The notes under the pieces were generated by a model. The model was not told the DNA's origin, searched no databases, and saw only the letters and a program-made list of their open reading frames with translations. Of a DNA stretch of 64,000 nucleotides, positions 39,320 to 47,890 are shown in pieces. This DNA is from Flagellatimonas centrodinii (GTDB taxonomy: Bacteria; Pseudomonadota; Gammaproteobacteria; Nevskiales; Nevskiaceae). Made by a program: the position numbers and the translations under genes. Each line of letters opens with the position of its first letter. Within the stretch, counting starts at the first letter, position 1. The DNA lies in contig NZ_CP092104.1 in NCBI RefSeq assembly GCF_016918765.2, positions 2,046,001 through 2,110,000 on the forward strand, read 5' to 3'.

Positions 39320-40114
39320 TTACCGAACTGCGGGATGCAGGGGCGGCCCGAAGCCGTCGATGCGCAAGACGAACAGGCGCGGCCAACACTTGCCGGTGAC
39401 TAGCAGGAGACCTCGGCGAGCGTCCCAGGCGATGCCGTTGAGCACATGTTCGCGCTCCCGGAAGTCGGGCGGCGGTTCGAACCGGGCGCGCAGTTCCGAC
39501 AGGTCGAGCCAACTTTCGACCTGCCCGCTTTGGGGGTCGATGATGGCAATGCGGTCGGTCATCCAGACGTTGGCGAACAGCTTGCCGTCGATGAACTCCA
39601 ATTCGTTGAGGCGGGTCACCGGGCGGTCGCCGTCACGCACCCGAACGGCGCCGATCGGCTGCCCGGACTCAGGGTCGAGACGACGCAGAAGTTCGCTGCC
39701 GTCGCTCATGAAAAGTTGCGCGCCATCGGTCGTCAGTCCCCACCCTTCGCCGCCGATTGCGAAACTCTTTTCACGCTCGCCGTCGAGGTCGTAGACGAAG
39801 CCGACACCGGCTCTCCAGGTGAGCTGCCAGAGGCGCTCCCGGAGGACCGTTATGCCCTCCCCGAAGAACCTGTTACCGATCGGTATCGACGGTTTTACAC
39901 GCGTGCCGTCTATGGTGCTGAAATGTAGCTGTGACGTGCCATATCCACCGGTCGACTCGATCAGGGTGTCGTCGTGGAGAACCAGTCCCTGGGTGAAATC
40001 GCGAACGTCATGCGGGTGGCTTTCGACAATCGAGTAGGCACGTGTCGGCGCCGCCGCCGAGGCGGTCGGCACGGGGTTCGACAGGGTCAGAATGAGGGCG
40101 ATCAGAATGCGCAT
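39320..40114 (-). CDS. Exported glutaminyl-peptide cyclotransferase (plant/bacterial type)
   Basis: The 264-residue protein has a signal peptide and the beta-propeller glutamine cyclotransferase fold, with family landmarks FTQGLVLHDDTLIESTGGYGTSQ, FFGEGITVLRERLWQLTW, RVRDGDRPVTRLNELEFIDGKLFANVW and HVLNGIAWD. It converts N-terminal glutamine to pyroglutamate, stabilising exported peptides. It is a single gene; the strand and spacing do not tie it to a neighbour. Confidence 0.88.
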   Translation of the reverse strand: MRILIALILTLSNPVPTASAAAPTRAYSIVESHPHDVRDFTQGLVLHDDTLIESTGGYGTSQLHFSTIDGTRVKPSIPIGNRFFGEGITVLRERLWQLTWRAGVGFVYDLDGEREKSFAIGGEGWGLTTDGAQLFMSDGSELLRRLDPESGQPIGAVRVRDGDRPVTRLNELEFIDGKLFANVWMTDRIAIIDPQSGQVESWLDLSELRARFEPPPDFREREHVLNGIAWDARRGLLLVTGKCWPRLFVLRIDGFGPPLHPAVR

Positions 40115-40247
40115 GGCGGGCTCGAGAATAGATCACTGTTGCTTTTTTTAAGGCGCATCAGTAGAACGTCAAGTCCATGGAACTTCTGATGCCGTTTCCA
40201 TCGCACACGCGGGCGTTCCGCGATCGACGTACACGGAGGTGAGTGAC

Positions 40248-40907
40248 ATGGCGAGTACCCCTGATTTGACTGATCAGATGATGGCAGTTCCGGCGGCAGA
40301 TGCCCCGGCCGCAGCACCCAAAAAAGCAGCCGCGAAGAAAAAGGTAGCCAAGAAGCCGGCGGCCAAAAAAGCAGTTGCAAAGAAGCCGGCCGCCAAGAAG
40401 GCCGCAGCGAAAAAGCCCGCAGCAAAGAAGGCAACGGCGAAGAAGCCCGCAGCAAAGAAGGCAACGGCCAAGAAGCCGGCGGCGAAGAAGGCTGCGGCCA
40501 AGAAGCCGGCGAAAAAGGCTGCCGTGAAGAAAGCGGTTGCCAAGAAGCCGGCGACGAAGAAGGCTGCGGCCAAGAAGCCGGCGAAGAAGGCTGCTGTGAA
40601 AAAGGCGGTTGCCAAGAAGCCGGCGGCGAAGAAGGCTGCGGCCAAGAAGCCCGCCAAGAAGGCTGCCGTGAAGAAGACTGCAGCCAAGAAACCAGCCGCC
40701 AAGAAGGTTGCCGCCAAAAAGCCGGCCGCCAAGAAGGCGGTGAAGAAGGTGGTCAAGAAGGTGGCCGCCAAGAAATCGGTGAAGAAGGTCGCCAAGAAGG
40801 TTGCGGCCAAGAAGCCGGCGGCCAAGAAAGCGACTGCCAAGGCGACCAAGGCCGTAAAGGCGGTGGTCAAGAAGGCCAAGTCGGCTGCCAAGGGCAAGAA
40901 GAAGTAA
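40248..40907 (+). CDS. AlgP/histone H1-like Lys-Ala-Pro repeat protein
   Basis: After a short acidic start ([20 protein letters not shown]) the 219-residue protein consists of about 35 near-repeats of [10 protein letters not shown] and KKAV motifs, with a final [19 protein letters not shown]. Composition is almost only Lys, Ala, Pro and Val. This resembles AlgP (AlgR3) of Pseudomonas and bacterial H1-like proteins, which bind DNA and compact or regulate it. The start ATG at 40248 has GGAGG eight bases upstream. The DNA repeats are prone to length variation. The antisense frame is a repeat artefact. Confidence 0.88.
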   Translation: MASTPDLTDQMMAVPAADAPAAAPKKAAAKKKVAKKPAAKKAVAKKPAAKKAAAKKPAAKKATAKKPAAKKATAKKPAAKKAAAKKPAKKAAVKKAVAKKPATKKAAAKKPAKKAAVKKAVAKKPAAKKAAAKKPAKKAAVKKTAAKKPAAKKVAAKKPAAKKAVKKVVKKVAAKKSVKKVAKKVAAKKPAAKKATAKATKAVKAVVKKAKSAAKGKKK

Positions 40908-40959
40908 GCGTCTTCCGCAGTCCCCGGAGGGCGGCTACGTCCCCGGGGCTGCGGACCGT

Positions 40960-40965
40960 TACACT
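40960..40965 (+). promoter_or_regulatory. Putative -10 element of yicC
   Basis: TACACT lies 33 bases upstream of the yicC ATG. Between the histone-like gene and this site is a GC-rich hairpin (CCCCGG 40922-40927 with CCGGGG 40943-40948) without a T-run. Confidence 0.4.
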
Positions 40966-40998
40966 GACGCAGGTTCTTCCGACGAGTCACGTGTAACC

Positions 40999-41865
40999 AT
41001 GATCCGCAGCATGACGGGCTACGCCCGAGTCGAACAGCAGACCCCCTTTGGCCGGATCAGCTGGGAAATGCGGTCAGTCAACCACCGCTATCTCGACATC
41101 GGCTTCAAGCTGCCTGAAGAATTCCGTTCGCTTGAGAACGACCTGCGAAATGCCGCGGGCGCCCAGTTGTCGCGCGGCAAGGTGGAGATCTCGCTGCGGT
41201 ACAGCCGCGAGTCGGCCACTGCGACCGCCCTGCAACTCGACACCGAACGCCTCGCACACCTGCGCGATGCCCTCGACGCCGTCGGTGGTTTGATGGGGCC
41301 AATGGGTGTACCCGATCCGCTACGTCTGTTGGCATTCCCCGGTGTCGTCCGCGCCGAGCAAGCGGATTTCACGCCGCTGATCGCCGCCGCGCGTGAAGCG
41401 TTTGATGCCCTGTTGGTTGACTTCAGCGATACCCGCGAGCGGGAGGGTGAGCGCCTACAGCAGTTTCTGCTGGCGCGGTGTGACGAGTTGCTTGCACAGG
41501 TCACTCGGGTCCGGGACCGCTTTCCGGACGTTCGCGCGCAATGGCTGGATCGGTTGCGCGCCCGCTGTGGTGACCTCGGCGTCGACGTTGAGCCCGGACG
41601 CCTGGCCCAGGAAGTAGCACTGGCCGCCTCACGTCTTGATGTCGAAGAGGAGCTGTCGCGGTTGGAGGCGCATGTCACCGAAGTTCGCAAGATATTCAAG
41701 CGCAAGGAAGCGGTGGGGCGGCGGCTCGATTTCCTGATGCAGGAGCTCAATCGCGAAGCCAACACCTTGTCGTCGAAAAGTCAGGATGCGGACATGACCC
41801 GGTGCGGCGTCGACATGAAAGTGTTGATCGAGCAGATGCGCGAGCAAGTGCAGAACATCGAATAG
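40999..41865 (+). CDS. yicC: YicC-family endoribonuclease
   Basis: The 288-residue protein has the YicC N-terminal motif MIRSMTGYARVEQQT, then SVNHRYLDIGFKLPEEFRSLE, and the DUF1732 C-terminal block (GRRLDFLMQELNREANTLSSKSQD). YicC is an RNase implicated in small-RNA turnover in E. coli. The family is often next to gmk; here gmk lies 12 kb away, indicating a rearranged order. Confidence 0.9.
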   Translation: MIRSMTGYARVEQQTPFGRISWEMRSVNHRYLDIGFKLPEEFRSLENDLRNAAGAQLSRGKVEISLRYSRESATATALQLDTERLAHLRDALDAVGGLMGPMGVPDPLRLLAFPGVVRAEQADFTPLIAAAREAFDALLVDFSDTREREGERLQQFLLARCDELLAQVTRVRDRFPDVRAQWLDRLRARCGDLGVDVEPGRLAQEVALAASRLDVEEELSRLEAHVTEVRKIFKRKEAVGRRLDFLMQELNREANTLSSKSQDADMTRCGVDMKVLIEQMREQVQNIE

Positions 41866-41966
41866 GCAGCTGCCGGGTCCGGCGGCTTTTCTCTCGTGCG
41901 GGCCACCGCGGTCGGAATGTCGCTGCGCCGCCTTGACACTCGGTAGCCCGGAGCGTACCGTTCAAA

Positions 41967-41984
41967 AAATGACAATTGTCATTT
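41967..41984. promoter_or_regulatory. Perfect 18-bp palindrome upstream of the cytochrome/catabolic operon
   Basis: AAATGACAATTGTCATTT is self-complementary over all 18 bases. It lies in the 271-base gap between yicC and the three-haem gene, about 150 bases before its ATG, and is much more AT-rich than its surroundings. It looks like a dimeric repressor operator. The rest of the gap shows no gene and no clear -35/-10 pair. Confidence 0.6.
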
Positions 41985-42136
41985 AGTGGGATGTCAGGAC
42001 CGGCCGATCAGCGTGATCCTGGCGGCGGCACGACAGCACGGGTATCGGGGTCGCGGACGAGCGTCGACAGACCCTGGACCTCACAGTGGCGGGCGGTGAC
42101 ACGGCATCAGACCGGGCGCCGCTCAGGAGGGACAAC

Positions 42137-44659
42137 ATGCGCAAGATTTGGGCGGGGACACGGCATTTCGGCTGGCTGTTGGTTTTGACGGCACTGGGTG
42201 TGGGTGGATGTGCCGGCGACTACAGCGGGCTCGGCGATGAGGGCCTCGGCGGTGGGCAACCGCCGCAGTCGCGGAGCATGGAGGCGCATTTTGACGAGCG
42301 CGTGGGGCCGACCTTGGCCCACTGCCGCACCTGCCATGTGCCCGGCGGCATCGCTGACGTGGAGGATGGCGACGACTTCATGCTGTCCCCCAACAGCGGA
42401 CAGGACTTCGACAACCTGGTCGCCAGCTGGGAGCGGCTGGGTGGCAATAACCCGACCTCGCGCATCCTGTTGATGGCGTCCGGACAGGAGACCCCGCACA
42501 GCGGCGGCGCACCCTGGCCGGTTGGCAGCGCGGCCTACAACAACATGGAGATTCTGCTGAAGTGTCTGGCCGATCCGGCTGGCTGCAGCGATTACCTGGC
42601 GGGCGGCGTCGTCACCGGCGCGCTGTTGCCGCTGCTCGGATCGAAGCGGGCGCGGCACGTCTGGCAGACCTTCTGCGAAGGGGCGGACGGTCAATCGCCC
42701 CAAGCGGACACTGCACGGCTTCCGGTGGACCCGCGCACCCTGATTCAGCCGGGTGTGAACGCTGATCGGGCCGTTTACTACAACGCCTATTGGGAGGATT
42801 GCCACGTCAACCTGACGGATGACCAGCAGCAGCCGCGGACATGTGGCGAGTTCCGTCAGCGCCGCGATCGCGGATTCCACTTTCTGCAGGACGAACTCTC
42901 CGCCGACGGTGGCATCACCGGCATCATGACCGCCGAAGAGCACAATGCCACCTGGCAGAAGTGGGGGCTTGATGAGCGGCCCGACAATTTCGACGAGATG
43001 GTGATCCTGCGCTACGGCCTCAATCCAGCGCCGTTCGACAATCCCTACCCGCTGCCGGGCGAGGACCCCACCACCAACGACGGTGGTTCCGGGCAGCTAC
43101 CGTTGGGCCTGCGGCAGATCAAGGATGAGACCGGGCAGTGGACCGGCACCATCGGACTGGGCGCCTGCTTCGCCTGCCACGGCGGCAGTATCGGTGACAA
43201 CAGTGACCCGCACGCGGTCCTCGGTGTGGACAACCTCGGCCTGGGCAACAACAACTTCGACACCCTGATGTTCGCTCGCGACGGCATGCCGACGGCGGGT
43301 ACCGCGCTGGCGCCGCTGCTGCCGCCGGTGGACGCGCTGACGCTGTTCAATATCGGCATCAAGCAACGCGGCCAGAACAATGCCGTTGGGGCTTTCGAAC
43401 TGTTGATCACCTTGCTCGACTTCGACACCCTCGGGATCAACCCGGATCCGGTGAAAACCCTGATTGGCCCCAGTGGGGTCATCGATCAGTCTCACCCACT
43501 GGCCCATACCCAGGACACGCCGGCCTGGTGGAACTTCGGTTCGCGGTCGCGCAAGTTTTTCGACGCCGGTGTCTCGGTCGACAGTACCCGCATCATCATG
43601 GCCGCGGGCCCTGCCAGTATCGGCACCCTCATGACCCTCAGCGGCGAGCCCTACCGCGAGCGGGTCAAGGCCTATGACCTGGATGTCGCCAACTACTTCC
43701 TGTCGCTGGCATCGCCGCCATTTCCGGGGGAGATCGATACCGCGTTGGCCGAGCAGGGGGCGGTATTGTTTCATGGCATGGACCTCTGGGCCGATCCGGG
43801 CAACGCCGGCCGAGAGCGCCCGCTGGGTGGCAATGGATCCTGCGCGTCTTGCCATGGCGCCTACTCGCCACGCTACGTCAATGATCCCGCCTTCCTGCAG
43901 GACCCGATGCTCGAGGGTGTGGCGGGACATATCGTGCCGCTGGATGTGATTGGTACCGACCCGGCGCGCTCCGACATGCTCACCCCGACTCTGCGCCAGC
44001 GCTGGGCCACCACCTACTGGGGTTACAGCGACAACACCCCGGGCTGGGTGGCGCCTGGCGACAAGGACCCGGTGACCGAGTTGCTGGATGATCTGCTGCC
44101 GCGTGCCACCGACACCCTGCAGCCGCCGCTGGCGCGGCCGGTCGGCGCCTGCGAATGGGAGCAGGGCGTGATCGGCTACCAGGCACCGCCGCTGTACGGG
44201 ACCTGGGCCACGGCGCCTTATTTCCACAACGGCTCGGTACCGACGCTGGATGCGGTGCTCGACTCTTCGAAGCGGGTGCCGATCTGGCAACGGCAGTTGC
44301 AGACCCTGGGGCCGGTCACCGGCTTCGACCAGAGCCTGTCACGTGCCTATGACTTCGAAGCCGTCGGCTGGAAACACACGGCGCTCGACTGCAGCGATAT
44401 TCCCGGCTCGGCACCGTTCAATTGCAACCCGCTGAACGATGACGGCCCGTCTCTGGTGCAATTGGTCACCAATTTCCTCAACCAGGCGGTCGCGCTTAGC
44501 GGGATCGTACCGCTGCCGGACCTGTCACCCGAGGGCTTCGACAAGCGGCTGGTGTTCGACACCCGCATTCTCGGTAATGGCAACGGGGGGCACGACTTCA
44601 GTGACGTCTTGACCGAGGCCGAACGCAAGGCCGTCATCGAGTATCTGAAAACGTTGTAG
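42137..44659 (+). CDS. Three-haem c-type cytochrome lipoprotein, RoxA-like
   Basis: The 840-residue protein has a lipoprotein signal (LLVLTALGVGGC, Cys25) and three CxxCH haem-binding motifs: CRTCH (63-67), CFACH (344-348) and CASCH (569-573). The C-terminal half resembles the RoxA/RoxB rubber-oxygenase branch of the cytochrome c peroxidase superfamily (NGSCASCHGAYSPRY and YQAPPLYGTWATAPYFHNGSVP). RoxA has two haems, so the N-terminal motif is extra. The start ATG has AGGAGG six bases upstream. It is the first gene of an operon with an acyl-CoA dehydrogenase and an enoyl-CoA hydratase. Substrate is unknown; a peroxidase-like role is the alternative. Confidence 0.75.
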   Translation: MRKIWAGTRHFGWLLVLTALGVGGCAGDYSGLGDEGLGGGQPPQSRSMEAHFDERVGPTLAHCRTCHVPGGIADVEDGDDFMLSPNSGQDFDNLVASWERLGGNNPTSRILLMASGQETPHSGGAPWPVGSAAYNNMEILLKCLADPAGCSDYLAGGVVTGALLPLLGSKRARHVWQTFCEGADGQSPQADTARLPVDPRTLIQPGVNADRAVYYNAYWEDCHVNLTDDQQQPRTCGEFRQRRDRGFHFLQDELSADGGITGIMTAEEHNATWQKWGLDERPDNFDEMVILRYGLNPAPFDNPYPLPGEDPTTNDGGSGQLPLGLRQIKDETGQWTGTIGLGACFACHGGSIGDNSDPHAVLGVDNLGLGNNNFDTLMFARDGMPTAGTALAPLLPPVDALTLFNIGIKQRGQNNAVGAFELLITLLDFDTLGINPDPVKTLIGPSGVIDQSHPLAHTQDTPAWWNFGSRSRKFFDAGVSVDSTRIIMAAGPASIGTLMTLSGEPYRERVKAYDLDVANYFLSLASPPFPGEIDTALAEQGAVLFHGMDLWADPGNAGRERPLGGNGSCASCHGAYSPRYVNDPAFLQDPMLEGVAGHIVPLDVIGTDPARSDMLTPTLRQRWATTYWGYSDNTPGWVAPGDKDPVTELLDDLLPRATDTLQPPLARPVGACEWEQGVIGYQAPPLYGTWATAPYFHNGSVPTLDAVLDSSKRVPIWQRQLQTLGPVTGFDQSLSRAYDFEAVGWKHTALDCSDIPGSAPFNCNPLNDDGPSLVQLVTNFLNQAVALSGIVPLPDLSPEGFDKRLVFDTRILGNGNGGHDFSDVLTEAERKAVIEYLKTL

Positions 44660-44697
44660 CGGGTGGCGAACACCCCCTTTCTTTGACCGAGGTGACA

Positions 44698-45837
44698 ATG
44701 CAGCGCAGGCCGCTGGATACCGAAATGGCGATGTTTCAGGACGCCGCCCGAAAGTTTTTTCAGACCGAGATCCGCCCTCACGGCGAGCGCTGGCGGGAGG
44801 CCGGCATCGTCGACCGCGAGGCGTATGGCAAGGCGGGGGATGCCGGCTATCTCTGCATGTGGGCCGATGAGGCCTATGGCGGCCTCGGCATCAAGGACTT
44901 CCGATACGAGCAGATCCTGATCGAGGAAAATGCGTTCCATGGCGACCCGGGATACTTCATCACCCTGCACAGTCGTCTGGTGGCCCCCTACATCGATCAT
45001 TTCGGTACCGAAGCACAGAAGGCGCGCCTGCTGCCGGACCTGATCTCCGGCGCCAAGATTCTCGCCATCGCCATGACCGAACCGGATGCCGGGTCCGACC
45101 TGGCCGGCATGAAGTCGCGCGCGGTGGAGTCGGGCGATCACTGGGTGCTCAATGGCACCAAGACCTACATCTCCAACGGCATCCTCGCGGACGTTGTGAT
45201 CGTCGCCGCGCGCACCGACCCCGACAAGCCGCACGGCGTCACGCTGTTCCTGCTCGAACGTGGCATGCCGGGCTTCGAGCGGGGGCGCGTGCTGAAGAAG
45301 ATGGGAATGAAGTCGCAGGACACCGCCGAGCTGTTCTTCCGCGATGTGCGGGTGCCCAAGGCCAACGTATTGGGGCAGGTCAACCGCGGGTTTCAGCATC
45401 TGATGCAGGGCCTGGCCGAGGAGCGGTTGATCGCCGCCTGCGGCAATGTCGCTGCAGCCCGCGTGGCGCTCGACGTGACCCGCGAGTTCGTCCGCAACCG
45501 CAAGGTCTTCGGCAAACCGCTGTCGACCCTGCAGAACACTCGATTCAAGCTTGCGGCGCTGGATGCCGAACTGGACATCGCCCAGGTGTACGTTGACCGC
45601 TGTGTCGAGCAGCACAACCTGGGGCTGCTCGACCCGGTGGATGCCGCGCGTGCCAAGCTGTTCAGCAGTGAGCTCAACGGGCGCATGGTCGACGAGGGGG
45701 TACAGCTGCACGGCGGTGCCGGGTACATGGACGAGTACCCGATCTGCAGGCTCTACCAGGACGAACGTATTCATCGCATTCTGGCCGGGACCTCTGAAAT
45801 CATGAAAGAGATCATCGCCCGGAACATTCTGGATTGA
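44698..45837 (+). CDS. Acyl-CoA dehydrogenase of the RoxA-like operon
   Basis: The 379-residue flavoprotein has IAMTEPDAGSDLAGM, GTKTYISNGILADVV, GRVLKKMGMKSQDTAE and the C-terminal LHGGAGYMDEYPICRLYQD motif. It oxidises an acyl-CoA to the 2-enoyl-CoA. The ATG at 44698 with GAGG five bases upstream is preferred over a TTG at 44683. It starts 38 bases after the cytochrome gene and ends four bases before the enoyl-CoA hydratase gene, so these two form the first two steps of a beta-oxidation round. Confidence 0.9.
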   Translation: MQRRPLDTEMAMFQDAARKFFQTEIRPHGERWREAGIVDREAYGKAGDAGYLCMWADEAYGGLGIKDFRYEQILIEENAFHGDPGYFITLHSRLVAPYIDHFGTEAQKARLLPDLISGAKILAIAMTEPDAGSDLAGMKSRAVESGDHWVLNGTKTYISNGILADVVIVAARTDPDKPHGVTLFLLERGMPGFERGRVLKKMGMKSQDTAELFFRDVRVPKANVLGQVNRGFQHLMQGLAEERLIAACGNVAAARVALDVTREFVRNRKVFGKPLSTLQNTRFKLAALDAELDIAQVYVDRCVEQHNLGLLDPVDAARAKLFSSELNGRMVDEGVQLHGGAGYMDEYPICRLYQDERIHRILAGTSEIMKEIIARNILD

Positions 45838-45841
45838 GCCG

Positions 45842-46645
45842 ATGAGCGAGACCTCGGAACTGCTCTGCCACGTCGATGACCGGGTGGCGATCCTGCGCCT
45901 CAACCGTCCGGCGTCACTCAATGCCCTGACGCCCGGTCTGATCGGCGCGCTGCACGCGGCGCTGGATACGGCCGCCGAGGATGATGCGGTGGGCGCCATT
46001 CTGATCACCGGGGAGGGGCGCGGCTTCTGTTCCGGCGCCGATCTGACCGCCCCCGACGCGCAACCACCACGGGACGCCGCTGGCTTGCCTGATCTGGGTG
46101 CTGCGCTGGCGCAGGGCTACAACCCCCTGATCCGGCGCATGCAGTCGCTGCCGAAGCCGATCGTCGTGGCCGTAAATGGCATGGCGGCGGGCGCCGGGGC
46201 CAGCCTGGCACTGATGGCTGACCTGACCATCGCCGCGCGGTCAGCCAGTTTCCTGCAGGCTTTCGTCAACATCGGCTTGGTCCCTGACGCCGGGGGGACC
46301 TGGGTGCTGCCGCGAAGGGCGGGGCGTCAGCGGGCGATGGGGCTGGCGATGCTTGGCGACCGACTGTCGGCGGAGATGGCGCGCGACTGGGGCCTGATCT
46401 GGTCGGTGGTGGACGACGAGGTGCTGTTGACCGAAGCCGAAGCGCTGGCGCGGCGGCTTGCACATGGGCCCGGTGTGGCGCTGGCAGGTATCAAGCAGGC
46501 ATTGCTGGCGGCCGACCACAATAGTCTGTCGGCACAGTTGGATCTGGAGGTCACCCTGCAGCGTGACTGTGGTCGCAGCCGCGACTTCGCGGAAGGCGTC
46601 AGCGCCTTCATGCAGAAACGTCCCGCCGCGTTCAGGGGGTGTTAG
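45842..46645 (+). CDS. Enoyl-CoA hydratase/isomerase family protein
   Basis: The 267-residue crotonase-fold protein has GRGFCSGADL and the oxyanion-hole region VNGMAAGAGASLALMADLTIAA. At the usual first-Glu position it has VNIGLVPDAGGTWVLPR with Asp near the second acid, like PaaG-type isomerases and hydratases, so hydratase versus isomerase activity is unclear. It is the third gene of the operon. The opposite-strand TetR gene ends 52 bases downstream. Confidence 0.88.
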   Translation: MSETSELLCHVDDRVAILRLNRPASLNALTPGLIGALHAALDTAAEDDAVGAILITGEGRGFCSGADLTAPDAQPPRDAAGLPDLGAALAQGYNPLIRRMQSLPKPIVVAVNGMAAGAGASLALMADLTIAARSASFLQAFVNIGLVPDAGGTWVLPRRAGRQRAMGLAMLGDRLSAEMARDWGLIWSVVDDEVLLTEAEALARRLAHGPGVALAGIKQALLAADHNSLSAQLDLEVTLQRDCGRSRDFAEGVSAFMQKRPAAFRGC

Positions 46646-46697
46646 CGTGAGGGTCCGGACGGGTACATCGGACGCGGCGCGGACCCGCAAGCTGGGG

Positions 46698-47324
46698 TCA
46701 GTCGGTCCGGCGCACGTAGGGTTCCAGAAATCCGATCATCGCCGCCACCGCCGCATCGCGGTAGGGCGGGGTGATACGGCCATGCTCGAACCACGACCGG
46801 CGGAACACCGCGGTGCCGATATCGGCTGCAAGTGTGGTGACATCCGGCGGTGCCGCCGGCAGGTCGCGAGCCTGCGACCAGATGCCGCGGATGAAATCGC
46901 CCAGGCGTTTGTTGGTCTGTTCATGGGCGCGCAGACTGGCGTCGGATGCGCCGCCGCCGAGCAACAGCAGGCTGGCGACCGGCTGGTCGTTGTAGAACGC
47001 GGCCGCATGATCGGCGACCAGACCGATGCCGCCGCGCCAACCGACCGCATGCAGCGCGTCCAGTTGTGCGCCGAACATGGCCTCCAGTGCCGACAGATGG
47101 CGCGATGCCAGCTCTCCGAGCAGGGCATGCGGTGTCGGAAAGTAGGCGTAGACACTGCCGCGGGTGTAGCCGAGGCGCTGCGCCAGAACCGGAATCGAAA
47201 ATGCCGAAAGCCCGCCGTCTCGAAGCACGCATTCGGCCTCCTCGAGGATACGTTCGAAGCGTGCTCGGGCGCGTTGCTGGGTCGGACGTCGAGCGACGTC
47301 GAAGGGGTCATGAGTGTCCGGCAT
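46698..47324 (-). CDS. TetR/AcrR-family regulator next to the catabolic operon
   Basis: The 208-residue protein has an N-terminal helix-turn-helix (about residues 20-65: ARARFERILEEAECVL, then LAQRLGYTRGSVYAYFPTPHAL) and an all-helical ligand domain. It is convergent with the enoyl-CoA hydratase gene and divergent from tlpA. A palindrome (47333-47346) directly upstream of its ATG may be its operator. Whether it controls the RoxA-like operon is inference. Confidence 0.83.
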   Translation of the reverse strand: MPDTHDPFDVARRPTQQRARARFERILEEAECVLRDGGLSAFSIPVLAQRLGYTRGSVYAYFPTPHALLGELASRHLSALEAMFGAQLDALHAVGWRGGIGLVADHAAAFYNDQPVASLLLLGGGASDASLRAHEQTNKRLGDFIRGIWSQARDLPAAPPDVTTLAADIGTAVFRRSWFEHGRITPPYRDAAVAAMIGFLEPYVRRTD

Positions 47325-47332
47325 GCGCGGCA

Positions 47333-47346
47333 GAATACCTGTATTC
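47333..47346. promoter_or_regulatory. Candidate operator GAATAC-CT-GTATTC at the TetR start
   Basis: A perfect 6-bp inverted repeat around two bases lies 9 bases upstream of the TetR start codon and 34 bases before the TlpA-like start. Position fits autorepression and could also affect the divergent tlpA operon. Confidence 0.45.
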
Positions 47347-47380
47347 AGCCCGCCGGCGCCGGCGTGCCGGGAAGGTCGGC

Positions 47381-47890
47381 ATGAACATGTGGCGAGGGTC
47401 TTCGTTGCTGATGGCGGCGCTGCTGCTGTTGCTGGTCGCAGGTGCCGCGCGGGCGGTGCGCCCCGGAGAGGCGGCGCCGGTCATCGAAGCCCCGATGGCC
47501 GACGGCACGGTGCTGTCGTTGTCGCTGCTGCGGGGGCAGGTGGTGTATGTCGACTTCTGGGCCTCATGGTGCACCCCCTGCCGTCAGGCCCTGCCGGCCC
47601 TCGACCGTCTCTTTGGCCAGTATCGCGACCAGGGGTTCTCGGTGTTGGCGGTCAATGTCGACCGCGAGCGTACCGCCGCATTGCGGATGCTGCAGCGGTT
47701 GCCGGTGCGCTACCCGGTGGTGTTCGATCCCGACGGCCACTGGCCGCAACGCTATGCCCTGCAGGGCATGCCGTCTGGCTACCTGATCGACCGTGATGGA
47801 CAGGTGATCCTGGTGAAGACCGGCTACCGCGCCAAGGACCTTCCGCAGCTGGAACGGGCCATTCAACATGCATTGGAGGAAACCCGATGA
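47381..47890 (+). CDS. TlpA/ResA-like periplasmic thioredoxin
   Basis: The 169-residue exported protein has a signal peptide (SSLLMAALLLLLVAGAARA) and a thioredoxin fold with the active site WASWCTPCRQALPALD. Family members reduce disulfides in periplasmic proteins, for example in cytochrome c maturation. It is the first of four tightly spaced genes (TlpA, DUF4266, DUF3570, ApbE) and overlaps the second by ATGA. The cluster suggests it keeps a cysteine-bearing partner reduced; the DUF4266 tail GCGC is an obvious candidate. Confidence 0.88.
   Translation: MNMWRGSSLLMAALLLLLVAGAARAVRPGEAAPVIEAPMADGTVLSLSLLRGQVVYVDFWASWCTPCRQALPALDRLFGQYRDQGFSVLAVNVDRERTAALRMLQRLPVRYPVVFDPDGHWPQRYALQGMPSGYLIDRDGQVILVKTGYRAKDLPQLERAIQHALEETR

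Noticed and set aside
40274-40990. 238-residue Leu/Phe/Ala-repeat frame on the minus strand
   Set aside because: It is the complement of the Lys-Ala repeats of the histone-like gene. The apparent hydrophobic repeats follow from the codon pattern AAG-GCC.
41967-41984. Second Pho box
   Set aside because: The site contains TGACA and TGTCA but as one inverted palindrome, not 11-bp-spaced direct repeats, so PhoB is an unlikely binder.
46640-46700. Terminator between enoyl-CoA hydratase and TetR genes
   Set aside because: I see no stable stem followed by a T-run; any termination there is not evident from the sequence.
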